Origin: Bacillota bacterium
GTDB taxonomy: Bacteria > Bacillota > UBA4882 > UBA8346
Length of the DNA: 51,415 nt
NCBI GenBank assembly: GCA_023402395.1
Contig: JAEYGI010000036.1
Coordinates: 1-51,415 of the forward strand
Direction of reading: 5' to 3'
The notes under the pieces are model-generated. The model was not told the origin of the DNA, ran no database searches, and was given only the letters and a program-made list of their open reading frames with translations. This document shows positions 1-7,031 of this stretch, in pieces. The position numbers and the translations under genes are program-made. Numbering within the stretch: the stretch's first letter is position 1; each line of letters opens with the position of its first letter.

Positions 1-150
1 AGGTACTTTATCTTCCCGCTTAGTACCCCATATTTCTATGACGCACCGGGATTTGCTACCCGGCTCCTTGGTGATTACCGGGACGGGACTTTCACCCGCT
101 AGTACGGTCCAGCTTTGCTGGACACACAAAAGAAGCGTCGCCAGCCTTCC
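1..150. other. Left edge of window, no gene; possible mobile-element or structured-RNA remnant
   Basis: No convincing coding frame is present. On the minus strand there is GCGGGTGAAAGTCCCG and several short GC stems (CCAGC/GCTGG, CCCGG/CCGGG), which looks like part of a folded RNA such as a group II intron piece; this is only an impression. The stretch AGAAGCGTCGCCAGCC at 131-148 recurs in inverted orientation near 12648-12666, so this edge carries part of a dispersed repeat. Confidence 0.25.
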
Positions 151-235
151 TTCCTTGGAAGGCGGGTGCTAGATGATCCATAGCAACAAAAGAGACGCAA
201 TTTCAACGAATTAAGCATTTGGCTCGGATTGAAAC
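151..235 (-). repeat. ~85-nt dispersed repeat, copy A
   Basis: This stretch aligns with 695-786 along its whole length: GCCTTCCTT, a short inverted repeat (CCTTCCTTGGAAGG), GATCnATnnCAAC, then ATTTCAACGAATTAA and GGATTGAAA. The last 36 nt (200-235) begin ATTTCAAC and end GGATTGAAAC, the termini expected of an isolated CRISPR repeat. The similarity continues well beyond the 36 nt, so it is a larger repeated unit. It lies just past the stop of the 260-565 gene. Confidence 0.55.
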
Positions 236-259
236 TATTAACCAGATTTCTATCTATCG

Positions 260-565
260 TCAAACACTTTCCCCCGCCCTGACCCGTTCGATCCAATCCA
301 TCAACCGGATTCCATCCCTGATTCCTTGAACATACAGCAACTCGCCTTCCCGCCCCTCCTGGGCGTTCCGGCCAGAATTATAGTCGTCCAGCAGATCCCC
401 TTCTTCCGGAGACAGGGTTTTGATCAGCCGTTGCAGGATCTGAGCAGGTTCCTTTCCCAACTGACGGCATTCCGGATCGTTTAATAGAAGCGAGTCGCAG
501 ATTTCGTCCAGCCGGTGGATGAGAAGCGCGTGGATGAAGTGGTTTTTCGGGTTCGGGTCCGGCAT
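260..565 (-). CDS. Small hypothetical protein (101 aa)
   Basis: The start is the ATG at 565 (MPDPNPK), which follows AGGAGG with 6 nt between; ten further codons upstream are open but lack a ribosome site. The product is about 101 aa, acidic and predicted to be mostly helical, with a proline/asparagine-rich N-terminus, a central LSPEEGDLLDDY and a C-terminal ELLYVQGIRDGIRLMDWI. It has no signal peptide or membrane segment. The shape resembles small uncharacterised Bacillota helical proteins of the DUF6809 type, but I cannot establish membership. It is flanked on both sides by copies of an ~85-nt repeat, so it may have moved or been duplicated with them. Function unknown. Confidence 0.6.
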   Translation of the reverse strand: MPDPNPKNHFIHALLIHRLDEICDSLLLNDPECRQLGKEPAQILQRLIKTLSPEEGDLLDDYNSGRNAQEGREGELLYVQGIRDGIRLMDWIERVRAGESV

Positions 566-694
566 GGCGGGCCTCCTGTTTAATTGCGGGTTCAAACCCT
601 CAATCTATCTTTCTCCCGCCTTCGGGAGAAACGAGCGGCTTGTCTCTGAAAGCTAATATTACGCCATTTAAGTGATATGCGCTTAGATTCTCAT

Positions 695-786
695 GCCTTC
701 CTTACTTAAGTAAAGATGACGCTATATGATCTATGTCAACAAAGATCACCATTTCAACGAATTAACGCCTAACTTGGATTGAAATC
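695..786 (-). repeat. ~90-nt dispersed repeat, copy B
   Basis: This is the second copy of the repeat at 151-235: GCCTTCCTTACTTAAGTAAAG, ATGATCTATGTCAAC, ATTTCAACGAATTAAC and GGATTGAAATC. The inverted repeat in its first part is kept as a palindrome although the bases differ from copy A (CTTACTTAAGTAAAG against CCTTCCTTGGAAGG), so structure may be conserved. The remainder of 566-928 has no gene. It is AT-rich from 790 on and presumably carries the promoter of the XRE gene, but I cannot assign -35/-10 boxes securely. Confidence 0.5.
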
Positions 787-928
787 AGCAACCTATTTCC
801 ATTTCAGATTATACCCATTTTGTGGATATGTCAAGCAATTTTACAATATTAATGAATGGAATATATTGAACTATCCCTTTAAGTTGTACAATGAATGCAT
901 CAACTCATTTTAGGAGTAGCCGCGAACC

Positions 929-1222
929 ATGATTGGAGATCGATTAAAACACCTTCGCGAGGAAAACGGATATACCCAGGAGTACATCGCCGAATATCTG
1001 GGCGTCAAGCAGCAAACCTACTCCCGCTATGAGAATAATGTTTCCGAGCCGGATATTGAAACGATCTATAAATTAATCAAGATTTTCAATGTATCCGCTG
1101 ATTTTCTATTGGGATTTTCGAAGTTCCGAAATGGCGAACTGGACCGGTTGCCGGATGGAATCAAGGACGAAGTGAATGATTTCATCGGGTATTTGCTTGA
1201 GAAGAAGAAAAAAGGCAACTAA
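929..1222 (+). CDS. XRE-family helix-turn-helix regulator (97 aa)
   Basis: This is a Cro/C1-type DNA-binding protein. Residues 1-60 form the five-helix HTH_3 fold (GDRLKHLREENGYTQEYIAEYLGVKQQTYSRYE...), with the recognition helix around GVKQQTYSRYENN. The C-terminal 35 residues are charged and helical and may dimerise. The start is supported by AGGAG at 912-916, 12 nt upstream of the ATG. It is the only plus-strand gene of the defence region, ends about 50 nt before the leader-distal CRISPR repeat, and has no operon partner. It could be an autoregulator or control the neighbouring CRISPR locus, but no operator was identified. Family call is firm; target unknown. Confidence 0.88.
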   Translation: MIGDRLKHLREENGYTQEYIAEYLGVKQQTYSRYENNVSEPDIETIYKLIKIFNVSADFLLGFSKFRNGELDRLPDGIKDEVNDFIGYLLEKKKKGN

Positions 1223-1269
1223 TGAAATACGTATATAAACCGGTGTAATCGTTTAATCATCCCGGAGTT

Positions 1270-2358
1270 TTTTCGATCCACGCACCCGTGCAAGGTGCGT
1301 GGATTTGTTTTTGGCGATTAAACAAGGAGAGAAAGTTTCAATCCACGCACCCGTGCAGGGTGCGACGACGGGGACAAGAACCTGACTAATGTCTACCGGC
1401 TGTTTCAATCCACGCACCCGCGCAGGGTGCGACACAAATTCACTTCGCGTTTGACAATATTCACCTTGTTTCAATCCCCGCACCCGCGCAGGGTGCGACA
1501 TTGCGCTTGATCGGCGGTATTAGCCGTATACAAGTTTCAATCCACGCACCCGCGCAGGGTGCGACGGAAGCGGAGGAGGTGAGGTAATGAGAGAAACGAT
1601 GTTTCAATCCACGCACCCGCGCAGGGTGCGACCCGGACCCTGCCACACCATGAGCCGGAGAAATGGGTTTCAATCCACGCACCCGCGCAGGGTGCGACCA
1701 GCTGAACGCGACGGCTCGAAAGGAATTCGTTGTTTCAATCCACGCACCCGCGCAGGGTGCGACTTAATACCGTCGTCGGGAATACCATATTGCGTAGTTT
1801 CAATCCACGCACCCGCGCAGGGTGCGACGCCGTTTCAACCATCTCAATACGAATGGCGCCATGTTTCAATCCACGCACCCGCGCAGGGTGCGACATGTAC
1901 GCGATGGCTGCGCGTAGATCCGGCAACGGGTTTCAATCCACGCACCCGCGCAGGGTGCGACATATTGCGAACTCCATGCAAAGCAAGCACAGCAGTTTCA
2001 ATCCACGCACCCGCGCAGGGTGCGACCCGGGCTCCGTGCGAATTCTGGCCGAGCGTTTTGTTTCAATCCACGCACCCGCGCAGGGTGCGACGAAGATCTT
2101 CCTGCGGCCGTTCCCGACCGCCTTCACGTTTCAATCCACGCACCCGCGCAGGGTGCGACCAGTTCATACCGCCGTCGCATATAATCCCAACCATGTTTCA
2201 ATCCACGCACCCGCGCAGGGTGCGACGGCTTTCCGGAGTCCCTTTTGCTCCGCCCAAGCGTGTTTCAATCCACGCACCCGCGCAGGGTGCGACGGTTCTC
2301 CATACTTGAGCTATCGACATTACTGTGTTTCAATCCACGCACCCGCGCAGGGTGCGAC
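1270..2358 (-). CRISPR. CRISPR array, 17 repeats / 16 spacers, type I-C-like repeat
   Basis: The 32-nt repeat reads GTTTCAATCC...GGGTGCGAC on the plus strand, so on the minus strand it is GTCGCACCC...GGATTGAAAC, the form known for type I-C systems, with an internal GCACCC/GGGTGC stem. Repeats start at 1270, 1335, 1402, 1468, 1534, 1601, 1667, 1732, 1797, 1863, 1930, 1995, 2060, 2128, 2195, 2262 and 2327. Spacers are 33-36 nt and all differ. The repeat at 1270 has six or more changes and those at 1335 and 1468 one each, while the rest are identical. Decay at the left plus the repeat direction place the leader on the right and the newest spacer at 2294-2326. No cas1, cas2 or type I-C cas gene lies in the window. 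Confidence 0.98.
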
Positions 2359-2524
2359 AGCATACCCTTCAAACCTTTGATTGATAGGGGATTCGACGGC
2401 CGTTTCCGCGAACCTCTTTTTTTCTTCCAAAAAAATCCTCAAATTCGAGGCTCCGATCGCTCAAACCCGCGCCAAACCCGAACCGCGAACCTCCTAGGAA
2501 AATCATGTTCACTTCCGGTTCGCG
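2359..2524 (-). promoter_or_regulatory. CRISPR leader
   Basis: This is the non-coding stretch between the leader-end repeat and the 2525-2857 gene. Reading on the minus strand it has AT-rich tracts (a run of seven T and a run of seven A near 2417-2437) typical of leaders. It also holds an 11-bp direct repeat GAGGTTCGCGG at 2483-2493 and 2406-2416, 77 nt apart. Such repeats may be sites for the adaptation machinery or a host factor. No clear -35/-10 pair was found. An overlapping minus-strand frame (2439-2681) is considered a shadow. Confidence 0.6.
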
Positions 2525-2857
2525 CTAAAATTTTTCCGGATATTGACCGGCCGTCCGGTTTTCGTTGCCACGCTCTTCCGGACCGTGGTTTCGCTTCCTG
2601 CTCTTCCCGCTGCGCAAAATGGTTATCACGGCCGGTTTGGCCCCGTCTTCCCCCGCCGCGATGACCGCCCGGAACTTCCATTCTCCCCGGGTCCGGACGT
2701 AATGGGCCTTACCGTTTTCGGTGGGACGGGGCTCCGGCGCAGCGCGCAATTCGCGGATCACCGCGCCCAGCGCCTGTTCGTAAGTGAGACGGGGCGCGAT
2801 CCGGCTTTGAAACTGGCGCACCGCGTGGGGGGTGACGAAAAAGTCGCCGGTGAACAT
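2525..2857 (-). CDS. Hypothetical protein between cmr operon and CRISPR leader (110 aa)
   Basis: The ATG at 2857 follows GAGGTGATCTCCC, a usable ribosome site. The gene lies 34 nt after the stop of the membrane-protein gene at 2892, so it may be the last cistron of the cmr operon. The product starts MFTGDFFVTPHAVRQFQSR. It has an N-terminal H-x3-Q-F-x2-R segment, a helical middle (LTYEQALGAVIRELR) and a beta-rich end (KFRAVIAAGEDGAKPAVITILR), then a basic tail. The pattern recalls small DUF4258-like or RelE-like single-domain proteins, but no family can be fixed by eye. The coding end runs directly into the CRISPR leader. Function unknown. Confidence 0.55.
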   Translation of the reverse strand: MFTGDFFVTPHAVRQFQSRIAPRLTYEQALGAVIRELRAAPEPRPTENGKAHYVRTRGEWKFRAVIAAGEDGAKPAVITILRSGKSRKRNHGPEERGNENRTAGQYPEKF

Positions 2858-2891
2858 GGGAGATCACCTCGTTATATTGTTAAGAAATGCT

Positions 2892-3278
2892 TTAAATGTC
2901 AAATTGGTTATATTCCTCTTCACTGCATGGAATTGTTAAAATAAGCTCTCCAATACCATCTTTAATATCGCGTATCTGCCGAAAGAATTCAGGTTTATTA
3001 AGGTATTTAAGTAGAAATCGCGGCTGTCCCCCTCCTTTCATTGGTATCATCCCTAAAAACCCAAGAACTTCGCTACGAGTTAATTCTTCACGGCGCATTT
3101 TGACTGGAAGTTCTATAGATTGAGAACCATGATTTAGAATCACCCGAATCAATTGATTTTGACGTTGCTTTTCCCGATTTAACTTCTTACGTAAAAAGCA
3201 AGTATTAATTGCTGCTACAAGGGAAAATAACGCACCTAAAATACCAATAATTTCTGATGTAGTAGTCAACCATTTCAT
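2892..3278 (-). CDS. Small membrane-anchored protein coupled to cmr6 (128 aa)
   Basis: The ATG at 3278 overlaps the TGA of cmr6 as ATGA (3275-3278), so it is translated from the cmr message. Residues 1-30 (MKWLTTTSEIIGILGALFSLVAAINTCF) form one predicted transmembrane helix. A basic stretch (LRKKLNREKQRQ) then predicts a cytoplasmic C-terminus. The remaining ~85 residues begin with beta-strand-like segments (LIRVILNHGSQSIELPV), then EELTRSEVLGFLGMIPMKGGGQPRFLLKYLNKPEFFRQI, ending in a strand and acidic tail. I recognise no nuclease, CARF, HEPN or channel signature. Its position suggests an ancillary protein of the type III-B system, perhaps a membrane effector or anchor; that role is inference only. 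Confidence 0.75.
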   Translation of the reverse strand: MKWLTTTSEIIGILGALFSLVAAINTCFLRKKLNREKQRQNQLIRVILNHGSQSIELPVKMRREELTRSEVLGFLGMIPMKGGGQPRFLLKYLNKPEFFRQIRDIKDGIGELILTIPCSEEEYNQFDI

Positions 3279-4381
3279 TTAAAATTCTCCTTTAATAATA
3301 TTTCCTTGAGTTGAGCTACCTTTTCCCTCTGCTTCTCGCTCATCTTTCCCTCCCAGTCCCCGGTCCTCTGCCACACGTCCCGCAATAATAACGCCGCCTT
3401 CATCTTTTCCGAATCGTTTGAATTCGCCAATTCTTGATATAGCTTAACGCTATTGTCTTTCAGTTCTTTTTTACGAGATGCTAAATCCCCTTTCAACCCG
3501 GATTCCAATAGACAACAATATCGTTCAAAAGGTCTTAGCTTCCCTAATCGTTCCCGCTCCTCGGCTTTCTCCGCCGCGTCGATTCGATCAAAGATCGATT
3601 TCGTTTTTTCGTTAAGCTCTTCAAATACCCCATACCCGACCGCCGTTTTCGCGCCGACTCCGATCATGGTTACCGCTTCTTTAAGAAGGTTAACACCGGC
3701 TTCGACATCTTCGGAAGTTCCCAAGCCCGGCGTCGGAGCCAACGCAAACTCAAATGACTGCCCGGCCGCGACCGTCAAAAAAAAGACCGGGATCGGCGCA
3801 TAGTAATCCGCCGGCGGACTTGTTTGTAACACATTTGGATCATCTATCTTGCCGTAATACGGCGCATAATGCGGATTCATCACATCCAGGGCCAACGCGG
3901 ACGGTTCCACCGGCAGCGCGTCAAAGACGGTTAACCGTCCCTGCCCGGAGGTATCCGCGTCTCCAAATAGCTCATTAATCCGATCCGCTTCTCCCTGTTT
4001 CCAATGAGTCAACCACGCCCGCAACGCACCCTTCAGCGACGAACCCGGTAGATATGGCACTCCCAAAGTCCGGTGCCAAACAAACCCCGCTTCGGTCGGA
4101 TGCGCCGCTCCTAGCCCCGAGACCAGCCGCCAAAGGGTCTTTGATTCAAAGATTTCCCCCCCAAGCTTTCGTGCCAGGCGGTGTCGCCGTTCCCGATAAT
4201 CTCTTAGTAACCGCTCGGGCGAATTGACTCCCAAAAACTTTTCCAAAAACATTCTTTTATCGATTGTAGACGAGTTTTGAAAGTCCCATGTATTTACAAA
4301 TTTTTCAAAATACAAGCCCTGATTCCGGTCCTCTCCTTCCCCGGAAAACTTAATAGCTTCTTTATATAACGGCAATTCCAT
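3275..4381 (-). CDS. cmr6: Type III-B CRISPR RAMP protein Cmr6
   Basis: Cmr6 is a Cas7-type RAMP subunit that caps the Cmr4 backbone of the type III-B RNA-targeting complex. The central RAMP core has VPYLPGSSLKGALR (the GSSLKGALR signature at about residues 113-121), an aspartate-rich TSGQGRLTVFDALPVEP segment, and the glycine-rich VGAKTAVGYGVF loop. The C-terminal ~120 residues are a charged helical extension. At 368 aa it is somewhat longer than usual. The start at 4381 has AAAGGAG upstream, overlapping the end of cmr5. It is the sixth cmr cistron and shares an ATGA overlap with the following membrane-protein gene. Confidence 0.92.
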   Translation of the reverse strand: MELPLYKEAIKFSGEGEDRNQGLYFEKFVNTWDFQNSSTIDKRMFLEKFLGVNSPERLLRDYRERRHRLARKLGGEIFESKTLWRLVSGLGAAHPTEAGFVWHRTLGVPYLPGSSLKGALRAWLTHWKQGEADRINELFGDADTSGQGRLTVFDALPVEPSALALDVMNPHYAPYYGKIDDPNVLQTSPPADYYAPIPVFFLTVAAGQSFEFALAPTPGLGTSEDVEAGVNLLKEAVTMIGVGAKTAVGYGVFEELNEKTKSIFDRIDAAEKAEERERLGKLRPFERYCCLLESGLKGDLASRKKELKDNSVKLYQELANSNDSEKMKAALLLRDVWQRTGDWEGKMSEKQREKVAQLKEILLKENFK

Positions 4382-4387
4382 CCTCTA

Positions 4388-4825
4388 TCACGCTCCTTTC
4401 CCGGCTGCAGTTTCCGACTCCTCCTCTGTTGGCAGGAGGGCGTCAGCGAACTTCTTTAACCAATCCAGCAGCGCCCATGCTTCTTCTTGGGCGATCATAT
4501 ATTTATCACGATTATTGTTCATCATGCTTTCCAGTAAATCAGTCCCGTTTTCAGGGTAAATCTTACGTTCCCTTATAATCCAGTCAGACACGATATCATA
4601 GACATACCTCGCGGGGTTATCTTTTTTCCCCTCTGCCTTCGCCAACAAGAAAGCCAAGGCCTGCCCTAACCCGTTGCCGAATGTCAGCGCCGGCAGTCTT
4701 CGGATATACAGGGCCGCTTCCTTCGCCTTGCCCTGTTGTTGGCTCAACTGTTGAATTTTTTCCAAGGCAAATTTAGCCCGCCGCTGTTCCAGGGTGCGCC
4801 CTTTTCCCTCTTCGAGGCCGCTCAT
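4388..4825 (-). CDS. cmr5: Type III-B CRISPR small subunit Cmr5
   Basis: The chosen start is the ATG at 4825 (MSGLEEGKGRTLEQRR), which overlaps the TGA of cmr4 as ATGA; a longer frame to 4861 runs inside cmr4. The product is about 145 aa and all-helical. It contains the family hallmarks: an N-terminal RTLEQRRAKFALEKI helix and a later AALYIRRLPALTFGNGLGQALAFLLAK stretch, as in Cmr5 small subunits (usually 120-170 aa). Cmr5 copies pack along the Cmr4 filament and the crRNA-target duplex. It lies between cmr4 and cmr6 in the standard order. Confidence 0.92.
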   Translation of the reverse strand: MSGLEEGKGRTLEQRRAKFALEKIQQLSQQQGKAKEAALYIRRLPALTFGNGLGQALAFLLAKAEGKKDNPARYVYDIVSDWIIRERKIYPENGTDLLESMMNNNRDKYMIAQEEAWALLDWLKKFADALLPTEEESETAAGKGA

Positions 4826-5775
4826 TGCGCAGCGCCTCCTTTGACCAACGCCGTCAGGCACCAGCCTTGCCCTAATGTTTCATTGCCGCCGATCTGAAGC
4901 AAACGGTCGGTGAGAACTTCGCTTTCCAGCGCTTCCAAGACCTTTTCCCCGCTGGCCAGTTGCGCCTGGCCGCCCCGAGCCGGTTCCGCAAAAAGCGACG
5001 CGTAAAAGATCGTCTCCGGGGGCAGCGTCTCTTCATACCAGAGATTGCCCTCCTCCGTTTTATCCCCGACCGCGATCTTCCCCGTGGTCTTTCGGGATGT
5101 CAGCTTATTTCTGGCCGACACCTGAGTGCCGAAACGGGTTAAATAACCAAAATCACCGTTGTTGATTACCGCCAAATCGCATTGAAGCTTATCATGATAA
5201 GCCTTCCCGATTTGCGGAGCGGTCCACTGGCCGGCGAGAAACCGGGCCAAATTCGTCACCCGGACGTCCCGGACGGGGTTAAAATCCAATTCCTCGCAAA
5301 AAAGCCTCTCCCCCGTCGTGCACTCGCTCGGGACCAACGCCGCACCCGGCTCAGGTTCCTCCAATTCTTTCCAATCCATCGTAATTTCCGCATCCTTCGC
5401 GAGCCCCGCATTCCGCAAACCTCGCGCCAAGCGCCCAAGGGCCAGCGGACAAGTCACCCAAAAGAAGGTCCGGGTCAGCGAACGCACCGGCAAAGCGATC
5501 AGCTTCGCGTCTCCGACCGCCAATGCCCCGGCATATCCGCTATCCTGTTTCCCTTTTTCAACTTCCGAGCCAAAAATTCCATTGACCGTTTCTTGGGACA
5601 CCTTCCGCTCCGCCAGATCGCGCAGACTGCCTTTCAGACCGGATGCGGCAATCACCGGATAGCCGGTATGCGCTTCCCGCTGCACCGGCAGATCGATGGC
5701 GCCCGTGCTGCTTCCCGCGCCCGGATGCAAAAAACTTTCACTGTACAAAAATAAAATCCCTTTGGCGTCACTCAT
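4822..5775 (-). CDS. cmr4: Type III-B CRISPR backbone RAMP protein Cmr4
   Basis: Cmr4 forms the helical backbone of the Cmr complex and cuts target RNA at 6-nt intervals. The start is the ATG at 5775 (MSDAKG), preceded by GGGAGG; three in-frame codons upstream begin with GTG inside cmr3. The N-terminal part has LHPGAGSSTGAIDLPVQRE, where Asp28 is in the position of the known catalytic aspartate. The RAMP G-rich loop follows (VIAASGLKGSLRDLAER). The C-terminal IGGNETLGQGWC is the usual terminal glycine-rich motif. About 317 aa is a normal length. It overlaps cmr5 by 4 nt. Predicted active as a target RNase. Confidence 0.95.
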   Translation of the reverse strand: MSDAKGILFLYSESFLHPGAGSSTGAIDLPVQREAHTGYPVIAASGLKGSLRDLAERKVSQETVNGIFGSEVEKGKQDSGYAGALAVGDAKLIALPVRSLTRTFFWVTCPLALGRLARGLRNAGLAKDAEITMDWKELEEPEPGAALVPSECTTGERLFCEELDFNPVRDVRVTNLARFLAGQWTAPQIGKAYHDKLQCDLAVINNGDFGYLTRFGTQVSARNKLTSRKTTGKIAVGDKTEEGNLWYEETLPPETIFYASLFAEPARGGQAQLASGEKVLEALESEVLTDRLLQIGGNETLGQGWCLTALVKGGAAQ

Positions 5776-5777
5776 CA

Positions 5778-7031
5778 CTACCACCTCCCGATTATTGCGT
5801 GGCCGAAGCCAATGTTTTGGTCCGCGCCGAATTTTTGGTCATGTAACGCCTCTACCAGTTTCTCGCCCGACTCGGGCGAGGTCAGATACCAGACGCTGCC
5901 CGCCGGCCAATAGCAACGGCGGGCTTTGGGCCGACGGTTAGCCAGATCCCAGCCGCCGATCCGCTCCATCCGTTCCGCGCGCATCGTGACCAACGAACAT
6001 TCGATTTCGTTCAGTTTTCCTCGCCAAACCTTAAGCGGTTGACCTTGAGCATCGTTCCGCTGGGCCTCTTCAAACCCTTCCAAAAACCCTTGACTCGTCA
6101 AACAAACCGGGGTCAAGAAAACCAGTTTAAACCGGTACTCTCCGAACAACCGGGGAGCCTGATTAATGGCCTTCGCGATCTCCGTTCCTCCTGGAAAAGA
6201 TTCTGAGTCCACATCCTCCAGGGTGCTGATCCGGCCTTCGCCTCCCAATTTGATCACTTCGGCTAGTTTCGGCTCCGGAAGGCCCTTGATCCGCTCGCCC
6301 AAGCCGAATTCAAACCCGAGAGCGAAACGAAAATGTTCGACGGTATAAAACATGTGTTGTTCCGTGGCCCGGGTAAGGGAGTCCCGCCCAATGCCGATCC
6401 TCCCCTCTTTTATTAGAAATCCGGAATTCTCCAACCGCCGCTGTCCATTCATCACGGCATCCTGAAAATAAACCTCGGCTCCGTCCACTTCGTTTCCCCG
6501 CAGATAATCCAGCAACCCGGGCTCACTGATCCAAGCCCCGCCCTCCAGGCTTCCTTCGCCGTCCGGCATGACCGGTAACAAGAGCGCGCCTTGATCGGTA
6601 ATCACCCCCCGGTCTCCGGGAACCATCCGTCCCAAACACGGCTTTCCATTTTCCTCCTTGCGCCGCGTCAAGTCGCCCGGCGCCGGATAGATCCGCTCAT
6701 ACCCCGCCGCGTCCCGACGCCGCCGGACCAGGAACGGTCCATAAAAATCAAGCGGCATCTTTTCCCGCTTGTCCTTTGGGTTACCGACCGCTTGCAACAC
6801 TTGACAATCCGCTATGGAACAGTTGCAAACGCTGCATTTCCCATTTCCATACGCTTGAAAATCCGCGCCGTGACCCTTCAAGATCGCGGCCCGAATCGCG
6901 CCTTGCATCACCTCGCAGCTGGGCGGAAACCGCGAAGCTAGAAACGTCGTTTCCCCAGCGTTAAAAGGCGTCCCGTCCCGGAAGAAATAACTTTCCTCGC
7001 ATCCGAACACCACCATCTTTTCCCCGCTCAT
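5778..7031 (-). CDS. cmr3: Type III-B CRISPR RAMP protein Cmr3
   Basis: Cmr3 is the Cas5-type RAMP that binds the crRNA 5' tag together with Cmr2. The start ATG at 7031 overlaps the cmr2 stop as ATGA. The N-terminus (VVFGCEESYFFRDGTPFNAGE) matches the Cmr3 opening, followed by FPPSCEVMQGAIRAAIL. A Cys cluster (KCSVCNCSIADC, around residues 65-76) could bind metal and is worth noting. Near the C-terminus, AERMERIGGWDLANRRPKA and QNIGFGHAIIGRW match the conserved GGWD and terminal G-rich segments. At 417 aa it is slightly longer than average. cmr4 starts immediately downstream. Confidence 0.93.
   Translation of the reverse strand: MSGEKMVVFGCEESYFFRDGTPFNAGETTFLASRFPPSCEVMQGAIRAAILKGHGADFQAYGNGKCSVCNCSIADCQVLQAVGNPKDKREKMPLDFYGPFLVRRRRDAAGYERIYPAPGDLTRRKEENGKPCLGRMVPGDRGVITDQGALLLPVMPDGEGSLEGGAWISEPGLLDYLRGNEVDGAEVYFQDAVMNGQRRLENSGFLIKEGRIGIGRDSLTRATEQHMFYTVEHFRFALGFEFGLGERIKGLPEPKLAEVIKLGGEGRISTLEDVDSESFPGGTEIAKAINQAPRLFGEYRFKLVFLTPVCLTSQGFLEGFEEAQRNDAQGQPLKVWRGKLNEIECSLVTMRAERMERIGGWDLANRRPKARRCYWPAGSVWYLTSPESGEKLVEALHDQKFGADQNIGFGHAIIGRW

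Noticed and set aside
1..150. Group II intron fragment at the left edge
   Set aside because: Only one motif (GCGGGTGAAAGTCCCG) suggests it; domain V or a reverse transcriptase is not visible.
1587..2380. Long plus-strand open frames of 216-240 codons through the CRISPR array
   Set aside because: They are translations of the repeats (NPRTRAGCD and similar) and overlap each other; the region is a CRISPR array.
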